Source of the DNA: Tillus elongatus
Lineage: Eukaryota; Arthropoda; Insecta; Coleoptera; Cleridae
Direction: 5' to 3'
Assembly (NCBI GenBank): GCA_964006375.1
Contig: OZ023265.1
Coordinates: 113,353,084 to 113,417,083 of the forward strand
DNA length: 64,000 nucleotides
Shown here: positions 48,410 through 61,600 of the stretch, piece after piece
How positions within the stretch are numbered: the stretch's first letter is position 1
How the letters are laid out: the number at the start of each line of letters is the position of its first letter
Made by a program: the position numbers and the translations under genes
The notes under the pieces: generated by a model
What the model saw: the letters and a program-made list of their open reading frames with translations, nothing else
Databases searched by the model: none
Told to the model about the DNA's origin: nothing

Positions 48410-49173
48410 TAGATCTTATGCTCACTTAGAATGAAGATGTTAAATGGATAACGGAAAAATAGCTCACTTTTTATCACCGGTTCCTTTAGATTATATAATA
48501 AGTTACTTTTAGAACTAAAAGAGCCATTCCTTGGAACGAAACCATCTTTGATTACTTTTAAGGCAACATAACATATACGAAATAAAAAAGTGCCCGCTAA
48601 CGGACATTTGTAAATAAGACAGCAAACAATACAACTAGATTTAGAGGCATTTTTACTTGGTTTTATAGTCACAGATACTTTATGTATCTGCTGCTTTCCA
48701 GCGAAATCCACATCTGTTCATTTAAAGTACAGAGAAACATAACCTTGTATTTATTTTTGAGTTACCACAATATCCAAAATAAAAATAAAAACTAGAGGTT
48801 GATGAAACTTTGTAACCAATATATCTAGTTGTCTTATTTTGTCGAAACGATGATAGTTTTATGTAAAGAAAAACCTATTATACAAATTATAAATGTAAAA
48901 GCATTCCGACTCAATTTCCAGTTCACTTCTGATATCCGCTGCTTGCTAGCAGATTAAACTCTTTTTACAACAAGTTTTGCATTAACCACATTGTAAAAAA
49001 ATGTTTTAGGGTAGCGAGGCTGTTAGTTTAGAAGCTCTTAGAGAGAGCATCAAACTAGAGTAAATAACAATAACCACAGGTGGTCGTAAAATTAGAAGAA
49101 AAGCTGCTATTAATATTTAGACTACTAAGTTAAACACATTAACTTACATTATGAGATTTGTGTTAATACCTAC
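48410..49173 (-). other. Ca-beta intron 2, exon-proximal part
   Basis: Intron sequence between the nest and the donor GTAGGT of the exon at 49174-49405. No gene was recognised; the 121-codon minus frame at 48346-48711 has no known domain. Confidence 0.45.
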
Positions 49174-49405
49174 CGTCCTTCGAACCTATGTTTTAAAAAA
49201 TCAAATAAGGCTTTCTGCATCATATCTGTTACTTCGTATCCTTTTAACGAAGGACCTACTAAAACTACGGGCCTCATGGAGGGAACTACATCATAAGGAG
49301 CAGTGGTTTCCTGCTTCTTGAAGAACGGTTTTTTCTTTTCTTTTGCTGGCGGAGTCGTAAGCGTTTTGCCTGGCCGCGCGTTGCCGATGGAGTCTGATTC
49401 ATCAC
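49174..49405 (-). CDS. Ca-beta: calcium channel beta subunit exon, end of HOOK and start of guanylate-kinase domain
   Basis: Acceptor TTTAAG, donor GTAGGT. 232 bp: two bases complete a Gly codon, 76 codons follow, and CG is left for the next exon. The translation begins [19 protein letters not shown], then [40 protein letters not shown] and [17 protein letters not shown]. The Lys-rich run is the end of the flexible HOOK region. [20 protein letters not shown] is the hallmark start of the CaV beta guanylate-kinase domain, in which the P-loop is degenerate. Confidence 0.96.
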
Positions 49406-51042
<1,637 letters not shown>

Positions 51043-51443
51043 TTGCACAAGCTATAATTTAAAACAAGCAACACGTCTGCCACACGAAACAAAGAAACTA
51101 GAGGGTTAAAGCTTTTAAAACAATATTTAGTTAATCCCACAGATTAGACTACAATAAAATGTTTTTTCGTTACGTTCGTTTTTTTCTTATATTCACGTTA
51201 TGTTTTAAGATGTCACGGAAAAAATGTATATGTTTTGCAAATTGTTAAATTTGGTAAAATAAGTGCTCATACGGAACACTGGTCCATCCCTTATAATTAA
51301 AAAAGTTGTCTACATTATCAATCCTTTATCAATATCGCACTTTAATGTTGCTACGGTACGTTTTGCAAAAGCCGGCTTAGTAAATAATATTATATATTTA
51401 TAACTTATATCAGAATGTTCATTTACGGAACTTCCTCCATTCT

Positions 51444-51506
51444 TACAGGGTGTTCCATAAAAAAATCATAAATTTGTCCTGCCTTGCTTCTTTGGAAGAC
51501 CCTGTA
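51444..51506. repeat. 63-bp miniature foldback
   Basis: TACAGGGTGTTCC at the left and GGAAGACCCTGTA at the right are inverted repeats with one mismatch. The terminus resembles mariner-type ends elsewhere in the window, so this may be a collapsed element. Confidence 0.6.
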
Positions 51507-51507
51507 G

Positions 51508-51579
51508 AGTCCAAAATAATTCCAAAATGCGTTAACTTAGTGGTTACTAAGTTAACGCATTTTGGAATTATTTTGGACT
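51508..51579. repeat. perfect 34-bp hairpin with 4-base loop
   Basis: 51508-51541 is the exact reverse complement of 51546-51579, separated by GGTT. It lies between the 63-bp foldback and a mariner-like element. Confidence 0.95.
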
Positions 51580-51601
51580 GTTATGGTTATATAATATAAT
51601 A

Positions 51602-53963
51602 TACAAGGTGTTTCAATAAGGTACAAGGCACCATATAACAGGAATAGATGGTCCAGGAGATCTGCAAAAAATTGTTTTCAAGGAACGTGGGGAGTTGAAA
51701 GAGAATGCTGAAAATAATTTTTACGTTTCTATCTTTGCTGCTAGGTGTCGTAATTATAACGTGGATGTGAAAGAAGGCAGTGTTATGAAAAATAGCCTTA
51801 TAAAATCTATTAAAAGGATAATACAGTGTTGATTTTACTGAAATTGTACATCTTTTTGGTTTAACACATTTTCTTGTAAGGCTTAAAATTAAGGCACGGA
51901 GGGAGGAGAAAATCTACCGCTGAAATTTTGGTTTCGCTCAACTGAATTCAATAAAATCTATCTCGTTTAAGAAAGAAGGGTCTACTGGTTAAAATTAGAT
52001 GATGAAAAGTCACATTGAGTTTCGCTACTCTCACCAGAGGACGCTATTTGAAAAACTTGCTTTCTTTTATCTTTCCTTTGAAATTTAAAGAGAATAACAG
52101 CGTTTTCATATTATAATCGGAAAGTAGAATAAATTTTCAAGCGGATATGTGAAATATTCAATTCGATATCTTTATTAGCTTTGGAGTTATAGCAAAAAAA
52201 TTATTAATGTTAAATGACGAAAAACAATTTTTTACAAAGGTCCGTGGTCATTAGAAGCATTTCTCTGCACTACAGTGTTCCGCATTCGTAAAGATTTTAA
52301 GCTATACCCCTAACACGTAGCTCTACATTAGGTCCTTTCAGAATGCATTTTGACCAGCGACTGAATTATTGTTATTGGTTAAGAGTTATGCGGAATGAAA
52401 ATCGCCAATTTCTCTCCCAGATTTTATAAAGTGACGAAGCAACTTTCACCAGTTGTGGCAAAGTTAATTTGTACAATATGCTTTACTAATCAGAAACAAA
52501 TTATCATTGGAAAAGTAGATAACCATAACAGGTGGAGTGTCAACGTGTAGTGCGGGATTTTGGGAGGCCCAATTATTGGACCGTTTATCTTTGATGGCCA
52601 TCTAAATGGCGGCTCGTATTTGAACTTTATGCCGTCTATTCCTTTAGAGGATGTGCCTTTTGATATAAGAAGACCCTTGCGGTATCAAAATGATGAAATC
52701 CCGGCACATTTTTCATAACGAGTGACTTTTTAGATGCTATTTTCGCAAATTGTAGGATTGGAAGGAGTAGTTAGTTTCCGTGATCACCTATATCTCTGGA
52801 TTTAAGTGTGCTAGACGTTTACTTGTTGAAAAGACTAAAAGAGATTGTGTAACAAAGACGACCAACCACAGGGGAGAATATGATTGATAGAATTCGAAGT
52901 GCCACAATCATGATTTTACGAGCTGAAATTCAAACTGGCGTTTCCAGTATTACAACAAGTATAATAGTTGCATTTTGCAAAACAGTGATTATTTTCGGCT
53001 TTGATGAGTTTTTTTTTACAAGCTTTCTACTACTTGATCAATAATATCAATGTGTTTGGTATTCTTATTGTTGTTTTGGACCGTTGGCCTTTAAACATGC
53101 TTCAAGTCTTGCTGCTGACATGATTTGGCCCAGTCCTATGTCTGGATCAAATATGAAGGAGGGCACACAAAAACAAGGCAACAGATAAAATAGATTATGA
53201 GGGTGAAATAATAGAATGAGTTAAAATATGGAATTTTTATTCCATCTTTAGTTCAATTCAGTTTAAGAAAATCACGGTTATGGAAAAAATGTTATTACTT
53301 GTCATATTACGCTTGACCACGGACATTTTTTTTTTATCAATTAACATAAATTATTATTTTGCTATAACTCGGAAACTAATGAAAATATCAAATTAAGTCT
53401 TCACATATCCGCTCGAAAATTTATTCTACTTTCCGATTATGATATAATAACTATGTTGTTCTATTTAAATTTTCCAACGAAAGTTAAAAAGAAATCATGT
53501 TTCTTAAATATCGTCCTCTGACGATGGCAGCGAAAACCAATGTGACTTAGCTATCAACTCTTGACCCAGCAGATGCACCTTTCTTAAACAAGAGAGATTT
53601 CAGCCAATTCGGTTGAGCTAAAGCAAAATTGTGTACACTTTCATTAGTAGGCTTTCCCCCTCCCTTGCTGTCCTAATTTGACTTACAACAAAAAGTGTTA
53701 AACCAAAAAGATGTAGAATTTTAGTGACATTAACAAAGTACTATTTTTTGACAGCTTTTTTTATAGCTTTTATGGGTATCTATTTTCATTAAAATACCTT
53801 ATTTAACACGACCATAGTGATTACGCCCCTAACAGCAGAGTAAGGAACTGAAAAATTATTAGTTGTCTCTTTGCCACCTTTCTCAACAGGATTTTTTTAA
53901 GATCTCTTGGAGGATCTATTCCTGAGATATGGTACCTCTGCACACTTAATTAAACATCCTGTA
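51602..53963. mobile_element. mariner-like element with ~650-bp inverted repeats, TA-flanked
   Basis: Left end TACAAGGTGTTTCAATAAGG at 51602. The right end, reversed from 53963, is TACAGGATGTTTAATTAAGT. TA flanks both. The arms align through ccatat, caggaatagat, aaagatgtac/aa, ttggtttaaca, cggagggag, ttcggttgagc or tcgctcaac, agaaagg, gtgac, ttgaaatttaaa, cggaaagtagaataaatttt, gcggatatgtgaa and ggtccgtggtca. These inverted repeats run roughly 600-680 bp, leaving about 1 kb for the transposase. Confidence 0.8.
52260..53010 (+). pseudogene. mariner-like transposase pseudogene
   Basis: Between the long inverted repeats, the plus strand carries FTSCGKVNLYNM near 52450, then a WSVNV(W)CGI-like block near 52540 and PIIGPFIFDGHLNGGSYLNF near 52570-52625. 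EDVPFDIRRPLRYQ follows near 52650-52690, a CPAHFS remnant near 52705, and LDVYLLKRLKEIV-like sequence near 52815. The tail GENMIDRIRSA is near 52875. Stops and frameshifts are frequent, so it is inactive. Confidence 0.7.
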
Positions 53964-55104
53964 TACATTTGATTTAAAAATTTACTCATAAACGAAAACC
54001 TACGTTATTCAATCGTTGACTCGCCCTGTACAAAGTATACATGTATCATCACGTAAATATTATATAGGGGAAGTTTTTCTTTAATGTCGCAGACGTATTG
54101 CTAAGTATTGTGACCTATATAACCTAAATAATACAACAATACACACATACAACCTAGCACTATCCTAAAACATTCTACAATCTACCATATCTACATACCA
54201 ATACAAGCTAATTGCTAATTGCTAGACAAGGATAACGTAGGGCAGATAGGGTTGGAAGGGTACGTTCGGATACATTAAGCATTGAGTTATTGTGATTGGG
54301 TACGTGGGGGCACAGGGACAGAAATGGTTACATGAATAGAATATGTATATGAGTAACAGACTTACCTAGATTAAATTAAAATGAGAAGATAGTATAAAAT
54401 TAAAATAAAAATAGAATACTTTAATCAAACCTTTATAAGAAAGTAAAGTGTGTTAAACATTGGTTGTGTGTAGTTTTTCAGTGTAAATTGGTCAAGTGAA
54501 TATTAGGTATACCTAATAAATCAAACATAAATATCTAGTGTAAAATAGCACATTACAGCATTTATCTCAATTTTTAATTATATGTTTTTAATAGCTGAAA
54601 CGCAAAAAAAAATTACAACGTTTGCATTTCAAACAGTTACAACGAAATATGGCAAAGGAAAAAACTGGACAACTACTAACAGCATAAGGGTTATGCCGTG
54701 CCTCTACTTCTCATTTGAAAATTGGCGGGTTTGAACTGTCACTCGAAGGTGACTGAATGTAGAGGTAAAATTTTCACGTGGTAGGATGTTATTACTTCCA
54801 CATCGTCACTGCGTGTGGGAGTATGGCAGCGGCGACAAAAATTTCAAAATTTTTGTTTCGCTTAAACGTCGAAAAATGTGTCAAATCATATAGAAAACAG
54901 TATTTGGGAACGATTTTTTTAATCTGTCGGTCTGTAAGTATGTCTGTTTGTAGCCACGATAACTTCAGAATGAATAAACATATCGTCTTTAAATTTGGTA
55001 TACAGTTAGCACCCGGCAAACGAACGGTTCGGATTGTTTTTGAGTAAAATCTCTCCAGGACAATTTGGTGAAAATTCACATTTTTTCGTGAAAACTTGAG
55101 TAAT
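53964..55104 (-). other. Ca-beta intron 1, no gene recognised
   Basis: Intron sequence. The overlapping frames at 54778-55079 share wording (SVCSHDNFRMN) with low-complexity T-rich repeats common in insect genomes and are not considered a gene. Confidence 0.4.
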
Positions 55105-55321
55105 ATAACGTGCCCAAGATCACATGTACAATAACCGACTGCTGTACGTCCTCTGCGAAGGGCGGAAGGTGCAAACTTCCAACTTGCTCAAATTCAACAA
55201 CCTTAGTTGATGTTAATTTTTACAGTAAGTACTAAAAGCAAGAACGGGGTACCCAGGGGATCGAATCCAGTGCCGTTTGGTTCATAGGCATACGTTCTTA
55301 CCACTGAACCGCCAAGGCTCC
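55105..55321 (-). mobile_element. tRNA-derived SINE, copy 3
   Basis: Reading from 55321 down: an A-box region (cggttcagtggtaagaacg), a B-box-like GGATTCGATCCCC, then aacatcaactaagg, a cttccgcccttcg block and, at the lower end, gggcacgtta (reversed from taacgtgccc at 55106). The 3' part present in copy 4 is missing. Confidence 0.82.
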
Positions 55322-57079
55322 CAAATGTACTATTATGTAAGATAAGACATTTATTTACACCGCTTTTGAGTAAGTAAAAGGAACAGTACTTACTTAGAAA
55401 TTCTCTTGATATTTAAATCCATGTCGTGTCATACTATACATGCCTTTTTATAACCTGTTAAATATAAATATTTTCATGCCAGGTTGTGTTTGTGGTATTT
55501 CTGTGTGTATAAATAGGTATACGTAAAAGTAAAACACCAATGTTTTCGCATACCGTTAGGACAACATATAAAAATTAAATAAAATAACAAACATTACAAT
55601 TGTCAAAAATCAAAAACATCGCAAAATCAAAATGCAAAATCATTCCACGACAAGTGAGACAACATTAAATAAGATGAGTATAGAGGTTAAGTGGTATAAT
55701 GTTGAAGAGATATAATAATAACAACATAAATATAAAATTTTGCTCGAAATTTCTCTATTATTTTTACTGAAAATGAACGATATCTCTTTGGTCAGTATAA
55801 GTGCGACAGTACCTTAATCTGATCTTATAATAAATGGCCTTAAATAGATTTATCACATAAAATCCAGAAAATGAATAAGCTTAATGTACTATAGCTAGTT
55901 AAAATCTATGAATAAAACACAATAAATCAATACTATGTGTAGGGTAAGTCCGAGATATATGGCCACCATGCATTCGTCGACAAATATTAACGTTTATACT
56001 ACAATACAGTCAGTTCCATACAAACTTGTGTGGTGATCACATAGATTACGTAACGGCTGTATTTACTGTAATACCCTGCTAAAAGAAGAAATCAAGGTAC
56101 GCGAAGTAGTTTTGATATAGTACATTATTAATCTTTTTTTACAATTTTCCGCAGGATAAGGGTTTTCTGACCTCAAAATAGTCTTCTCTACGTAGATTTC
56201 TCTAAGTTCTTTGTTTTGGGTAGGGGAGCTAGAGTAATCTGTATTCTATTCTATAGTTTTTAAGGTGCCAAAAAGATTAATTAAAATTAACATTAAAAAC
56301 ATGGGATATATCGAGGTTTGTGGGCGCAAGAAAATCTTCTCAGTGGTGCCAAGCCTGTTGAAAATGATTTCTGTACTAAAATGACTTAAGCAACTCAACG
56401 AAAAAAGTTAGAAAGGCAAATACAAACTGGCAATATTTTCAAAAGAAACAAGAAATCCAGGGGGATTCAGTATTCCTTGAGTATGCCTCGAGCATTCATC
56501 AAGTATTCAGTCAGTGTTCTAGTAGCAGTAAATTGTCCTACGCGGCCAGCCAGCCAGACAACAGGGTTGGCCAAGAGATTACCGTTGGCAAGTTGCCCTT
56601 TTGCGCAATAGTATCCCAGCTATGTGTTACGTGATATGCCGACTGTTAGGAATAAATGCTGTGGTATTAGAATAGCACAATCCAAATAGCTGAACTCGTA
56701 TGCCTCGTCTGCCTCGTCTGGCTCGTCTGCACCTCAGTTGATTCTTGAGAGTGTAGGTGCTTGGTCCCCCACCCCCGTCTGTAAGCGCCGTGCTGATTCC
56801 GACTGTAACGTAACATACTGATCTGACCAAGAGGCCCAAGTTCTTTGGTAAAATATATTGAGTCCTGCTTACTGAAGAATGGTGGCCGATTATACATGAC
56901 CTCCCTTTGTTCCCCCAAAAAAGACACCAAATCCAAATGTTCACCATTCACCAACTAGACTAGAGAGCTCTAAAAGGGAGTCCTGTCCAAAACCATCCAT
57001 GGTTCTGTATTGACCGTGAACCAACCAGTATATTTTACTAGGATGAATCAAATATAAATCAGATTCTTGTTCAATCAAT
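55322..57079 (-). other. Ca-beta intron 1, no gene recognised
   Basis: Intron sequence with a small 9-bp tandem repeat (tgcctcgtc, three units) at 56700-56728. The overlapping minus frames at 56627-56954 contain no recognised domain. Confidence 0.4.
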
Positions 57080-58290
57080 GTATTGACGCAGCAAATTTTT
57101 TTTTCTTGATAGTATTCCCTTTTATCGACACATTTGTCACAGCAGATGGGAACTTTTTTAACGCCGTTATCAAAAATGGCATTTGGTAGTGGCTCTAACC
57201 AACTGCACTTTCACGTATTGGTCGTCATCAAAACTGCGTGCTGCAAGTTCTTTTTTGAGTGGTTCAAACATGTGATAGTTACATTATGAGAAATAAAATC
57301 TTTGTTGGGCTGTTTTAGTTTTTCTTGAATCAGCTTCTTGCAGCTGTATTTCACAGTGTTGCCGCGAAAAAGAATCACACTGCGAATAGACCATACTAAT
57401 ATTTTTCACCAAGAAGTCAGTTTTACCTTTTCGAAGAGCTGGCAGTAGTAGGCGGCGTTAACTTTACGTCGCTGGTAAAGGAAATCAATGAGCAGTACTC
57501 CTCTGCATCCCATAAAAACAGTGGCAAGTACTTTGCCTGCAGAAAGACGAGTTTTGGCCTTTCGACGTGGGGCTTCTCCAGGTTTTCGCCACTCCATTCT
57601 GACTTGTTTATAATTTGGTGTGCAATGATGCATCCACGTCACGCCGCAAGTGATAATGCGACTTGAAAAATTACCTCTCTCTGTTTGATATTGCCAAAAG
57701 CCTTTCACAAGCTGCAAAACAGTTTGCCTTCTGATCTTCTGTCAGAAGGCGACAACCCACTTTAATGACATTTTTCGTTCACCCAGGTCATTCGAAATAA
57801 TCGATGGTGCACTTTCTTATATTCCGACTTCGGCAGCAAATTGTGATACCGCAAGGTGCCGGTGAACATCAATTAGATCACGGACTGGACGAATGTTTGC
57901 CTTACCGATGCTTGTCCGGAGTCGGCGTGCATGACCTTCGTTTGTCACTGATTCTTGGCCACTTGAAAATTTGTTATGAGGGTCGTACACTTGGGTCTTT
58001 AAAGGGGTTTTGTCGCCAGACTGTGCAATGAATCAACGCAAAATTTTGGCGTGTTTTACGCTTTCCCACGACAAAAGTTTGGTAAGAATGTGTTGCTCAA
58101 CGGATATGTGTACCTCTGGCTCACACATGATACTACTGAGAGTTGAGAGTTAATCAGCCTTAGCGAGCCTCTCCGATGGAGGGTCCTCGTCTTCACATCC
58201 CCACTTAATATATAGCAACACACTGCCATTTCCTTTCAATAACAAGCATGAAAATCAACGCTCTTGTTTATTTTTGAGCCACCCTCGTGC
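57080..58290 (-). pseudogene. mariner transposase pseudogene (mariner proper type)
   Basis: On the minus strand, from about 58130 down: EQHILTKLLSWESVKHAKIL-like N-terminal sequence, then GHARRLRTSIGKANI, VGI.ESAPSIISNDL (helix-turn-helix) and RRQTVLQLVKGFWQY. At 57700-57410, RIITCGVTWMHHCTPNYKQV is followed by EWRKPGEAPRRKAKTRLSAG, KVLATVFMGCRGVLLIDFLY and VNAAYY. These are the T-x-DETW-type block (its D and E altered), the W-x-H block and the VFWDxxGVxLxDY block (its D altered) of mariner transposases. So the catalytic residues are lost. A C-terminal part is traceable to about 57100. A possible 5' terminus (gagggtggctcaaaaataaa, reversed) lies at 58267-58287. Confidence 0.78.
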
Positions 58291-59914
58291 TGTACATAGT
58301 GTAAATAATTTTATATGTTCTATGAATAATAAATATCTGTATAGAACCAAGCATATTATAATAAGCTAAATACAATTGGATAAGGTGATTTGTATCCAGG
58401 AATGCTAAATTGTTACTGCAATAATCAAAAATCGTTTTACTTAATCGCGCTAACGCAAGAAATCGTGGTGAGGTGAGAGAATATCCCGAAAAATCTCTGG
58501 AAGGACAGGAACTTTTTAACTAGCCGAGGATATTTCGACAAAATACGCTTACAATAAAGCGAAACTGCGTTTTGAACTAAATGATCACAATTAAATTTAG
58601 AAACTTGAAAATGAATTATCACGGAACAAAACCTGACACTTACTATTTAAAAAATTAAAGAGATATATGGCTTTTAATCAGTTAGTTATTATATATTATA
58701 CCTAAACAACATCAAACAAGTGTGACCGGTAATAAGGACACATCCAGGCATGAAACAAACAAATCAGCGCAAACGCACATTAACTAAAGATTACTTAAAC
58801 CTGTTTTCTTAAATTGATTTTAAATATATTACAATTTATAAGCATATTTTAAATAAGTCAATACTTTTGTCAGCCGTCTATAACACATTTGTAGATAATC
58901 CAAAAGGCTAAAAAAATTACCTACCCAACGTACTACAGGTTAGATCAAAGTCCCGGAGTGGTCAAATAGCTTTGCGCTTTCAAATTAAATTTCAGGGTAT
59001 TCGGTATATACATTTTCATCTTTCACTACCAGTTTGACCAGAAATGCTTACTTCCTACTATTTTCTTAAATAGTATCCCTTTCAGTTCAAACATTTTTAC
59101 TAAAAGGATACTCTCACATATATGAGGACATTTGGTATTTATAAGAAAAAAATACAAAAAGTTACCGATAACAATAAATCAGGATATTTTCTAAATAGGA
59201 ATTTTATTAAAACTTGAACAATTTTGCAATTCAGTTTTATTTATAACTTGGCAGCAATTCAATCTATCATTAAAATGTTTCAGCAGAGTTTTTTTGAAAA
59301 GTAAGAATTTGGCATACATTATTTTAATAAAATGTACAACTTCACATCTAGAAAAATCTACATTTTAGACCTAATTGTATTTCGCGAAATATGTATACAG
59401 AATACCAGCAGTATCTTGTACAACACACGCAATACGTTGCGTATCAGGTGAGAAGTAATGCCCAAGCGCTACACACAAGCCAACTCATAATGCCGAACCA
59501 ACAAAATTAAAATCCTTTAATGGAATCACGATATAAATGTTTGATTTGTTGTCCCAAAAAGCGCAAATTATATTAGTTTGTTAAATAATTTATGCAATTA
59601 GGAACAAATTGCTGCAAGGTTACTGACGCATTATCTATAATAATATTGGGTACGAAAAAAGTAAGAGCTTTTATAGTTACTGGTTTGATACTGACCACTG
59701 GCAATAATTACACTATTTACGCATAATTCATTATCTTGTAATGCTTTTAATCCATATTTTATTTATTATATAGATATTATTTATTCTATTTTATTTATTT
59801 ATTTTATGTTATTTATTTATTTTATATTATTTATTTTATTTATTTTGTCTAGTTCATTCATTTTATATAGTTTTTTTATGAGTAAACACTCTATGTACAA
59901 GGTTCTCTTCAAAA
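58291..59914 (-). other. Ca-beta intron 1, no gene recognised
   Basis: AT-rich intron sequence ending in an imperfect (TTTA)n run at about 59755-59870. No gene was seen. Confidence 0.4.
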
Positions 59915-60575
59915 AATAAAATCTATTTGTTCCCTACGTGTTTCGGCTAACTAAGTAACCATACTGAATGGTAAATATAGAATCACAATAAAAAGTTTTG
60001 TGAAAAAACCGTTGTTTTTTTGGTAGGCAATTGTACTGAGTGAAGCACGATGATGTGGGTGTGTTGTGTGTGTTATTGTTTCTTTAATTTCGGCCTATTT
60101 CCGCGACTCTGGCCAATCACCGACGCCAGGGAGCAGTTTCACCTCACTATCCTGGAAATTTTGCCGAACCCCTGTCTTTCTGTAAGGAGGGTAGAGATCT
60201 TTAACGTGCCCAACATCGCATGGACACGGGACAGACGACTTTACGCCCCCTCCAAAGGGCGAAAAGTGCAGACATTCAACTTGCTTGAATACAATGCCTG
60301 AACTTCGGTTGATGTTAATGTTACAGTTAGTAGTAAAAAGTGAAAGGAGTACCCTGGGATCGAACCCAGTACCGTTCGGTTCCGAGGCACACGTTCTTAC
60401 CCCTAAACCACCGAGGTTCTTCGGCGCGATGATATCAAAACAATTAATACAGAAAACGTCAAAGCTAACATCCAAAGTCAAACAGTAAAATGAGCTACAA
60501 GCTAACAGCAAACGTTTTAACATGCAGTTACAAGCGGAACAAATGCATCCGAGTAAACTATTACACAGTCAATAA
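59915..60575 (-). mobile_element. hammerhead-bearing retroelement end, split by a SINE (copy B3)
   Basis: The minus strand shares with the plus-strand copy at 61325-61600 the blocks gtgtaatagtttactcgg, tttgttccgct, aactgcatgtt, ttttactgtttgacttt, gttttctgtatt, attgttttgatat, gtgcttcact or gtgcttcatt, and cacgtagggaa. The ribozyme-like block at 59932-59970 keeps the TAGCC half-stem and GAAAC, but the CTGANGA core is altered to CAGTATG. A complete SINE interrupts it. Confidence 0.66.
60055..60426 (-). mobile_element. tRNA-derived SINE, copy 4, full length with target duplication
   Basis: This is the reference copy: 372 bp, flanked by cgatgat at 60048-60054 and 60427-60433. The head has an A-box region (ggtttaggggtaagaacg) and a perfect B-box GGTTCGATCCC. 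The body ends gaaactgctccctggcgtcg, gtgattggccagagtcgcgg and a (CA)-rich tail. Copies 1 to 3 align to it. It is inserted in the hammerhead-bearing repeat B3. Confidence 0.88.
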
Positions 60576-61324
60576 TAACAAATTACGAGAGAGTGGTCAC
60601 TGCTTTAACAAAAAGACCGATGCCAAGATTTTACATGCCTCAAATTTTGGTGTAGAATAGTTTTTTAAAAGATATGGAAATTTTCAAACGTCAACTGCTC
60701 CAGTGGTGAGGTTTTGAACTTATCCAACACAGACCTAGTGCATTTTCCCTGAGATTACAATCATCTAGTGACCTAGTGTTCCTGAACTCTATGAAATTTG
60801 TAACCAAAGTTATAATGTATATGAAAATGGCTGTTCTGTGCCCCCCTCTCCTTCCTTTTACATTGGTCTTGTCTGTCTAGACATATCTGTCACTCATGTC
60901 ATGTCTCTTTAGTTTGTTGTTTTGCCACTTTGGCAGTTTTTCTCATTTCATATGTTCATAATGTATGCTTCACATGGCTGACTTTTTCTTCTTTTTTATG
61001 GATAGGATCACAATTTTATATTAGTTACGTTAGCCGTGAATTTCAAATTGATTTCTGATATATTTAATGCGATGTTGTTGGACACCTAGAACAATAGATA
61101 AAACTTCAGCTTGGATAACCTTTGTTTAGTTTTCAACTTCAATTTTCAAGAATTGATCAGTAAGTATGGGAGCCATTTTGTACTTGGTTTTTGTTGCGCA
61201 AATTTGCACCCCCTAGGGTTTTCATGAAGTACCGCTTAACTGTGTGGCCTTCTGTTGAACTAGCTTTCAGTCAGTTGGCTCCACAGCTTTTCATTCGAAA
61301 TCTATTTTTGTACTTTGTTTTTAT
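60576..61324 (-). other. Ca-beta intron 1, spacer between inverted repeat copies
   Basis: No gene recognised. Confidence 0.4.
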
Positions 61325-61600
61325 CTGCTGTGTAATAGTTTACTCGGGTGCTTTTGTTCCGCTTTTAACTGCATGTTTTAACTTCTGCTGTCGCTTGTAT
61401 CTTATTTTACTGTTTGACTTTAGCTTTGACCTTTTCTGTATTGATTGTTTTGATATTATTGTGCTTCATTCAGTGCAATTTTCTACTAGAAAGCAACGTT
61501 TTCTGACATACAATTTTATTATGATTCTGGATTTGCCCCTGAGGATGGCTAAGCAGATAGCCAAAACACGTAGGGAAACAATAAATTTTCTTGTCTGAAG
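61325..61600 (+). mobile_element. hammerhead-bearing retroelement end (copy B4)
   Basis: Plus-strand copy of the family at 59915-60575, ending in a ribozyme-like block at 61536-61575. That block has CCC, CTGAGGA (position 7 may vary), stem II GGCTA/TAGCC, AAAAC where GAAAC is expected (G12 to A), ACGTA, and GGG, which pairs with the opening CCC. Except for G12 the core is intact, so the fold is convincing but activity is unlikely. Confidence 0.68.

Noticed and set aside
54778..55079. Overlapping 89- and 95-codon frames on both strands
   Set aside because: Low-complexity repeat wording and overlap with no splice or domain support; not a gene.
60095..60523. 142-codon minus-strand frame
   Set aside because: It runs through the full-length SINE and the flank of a repeat, with no domain.
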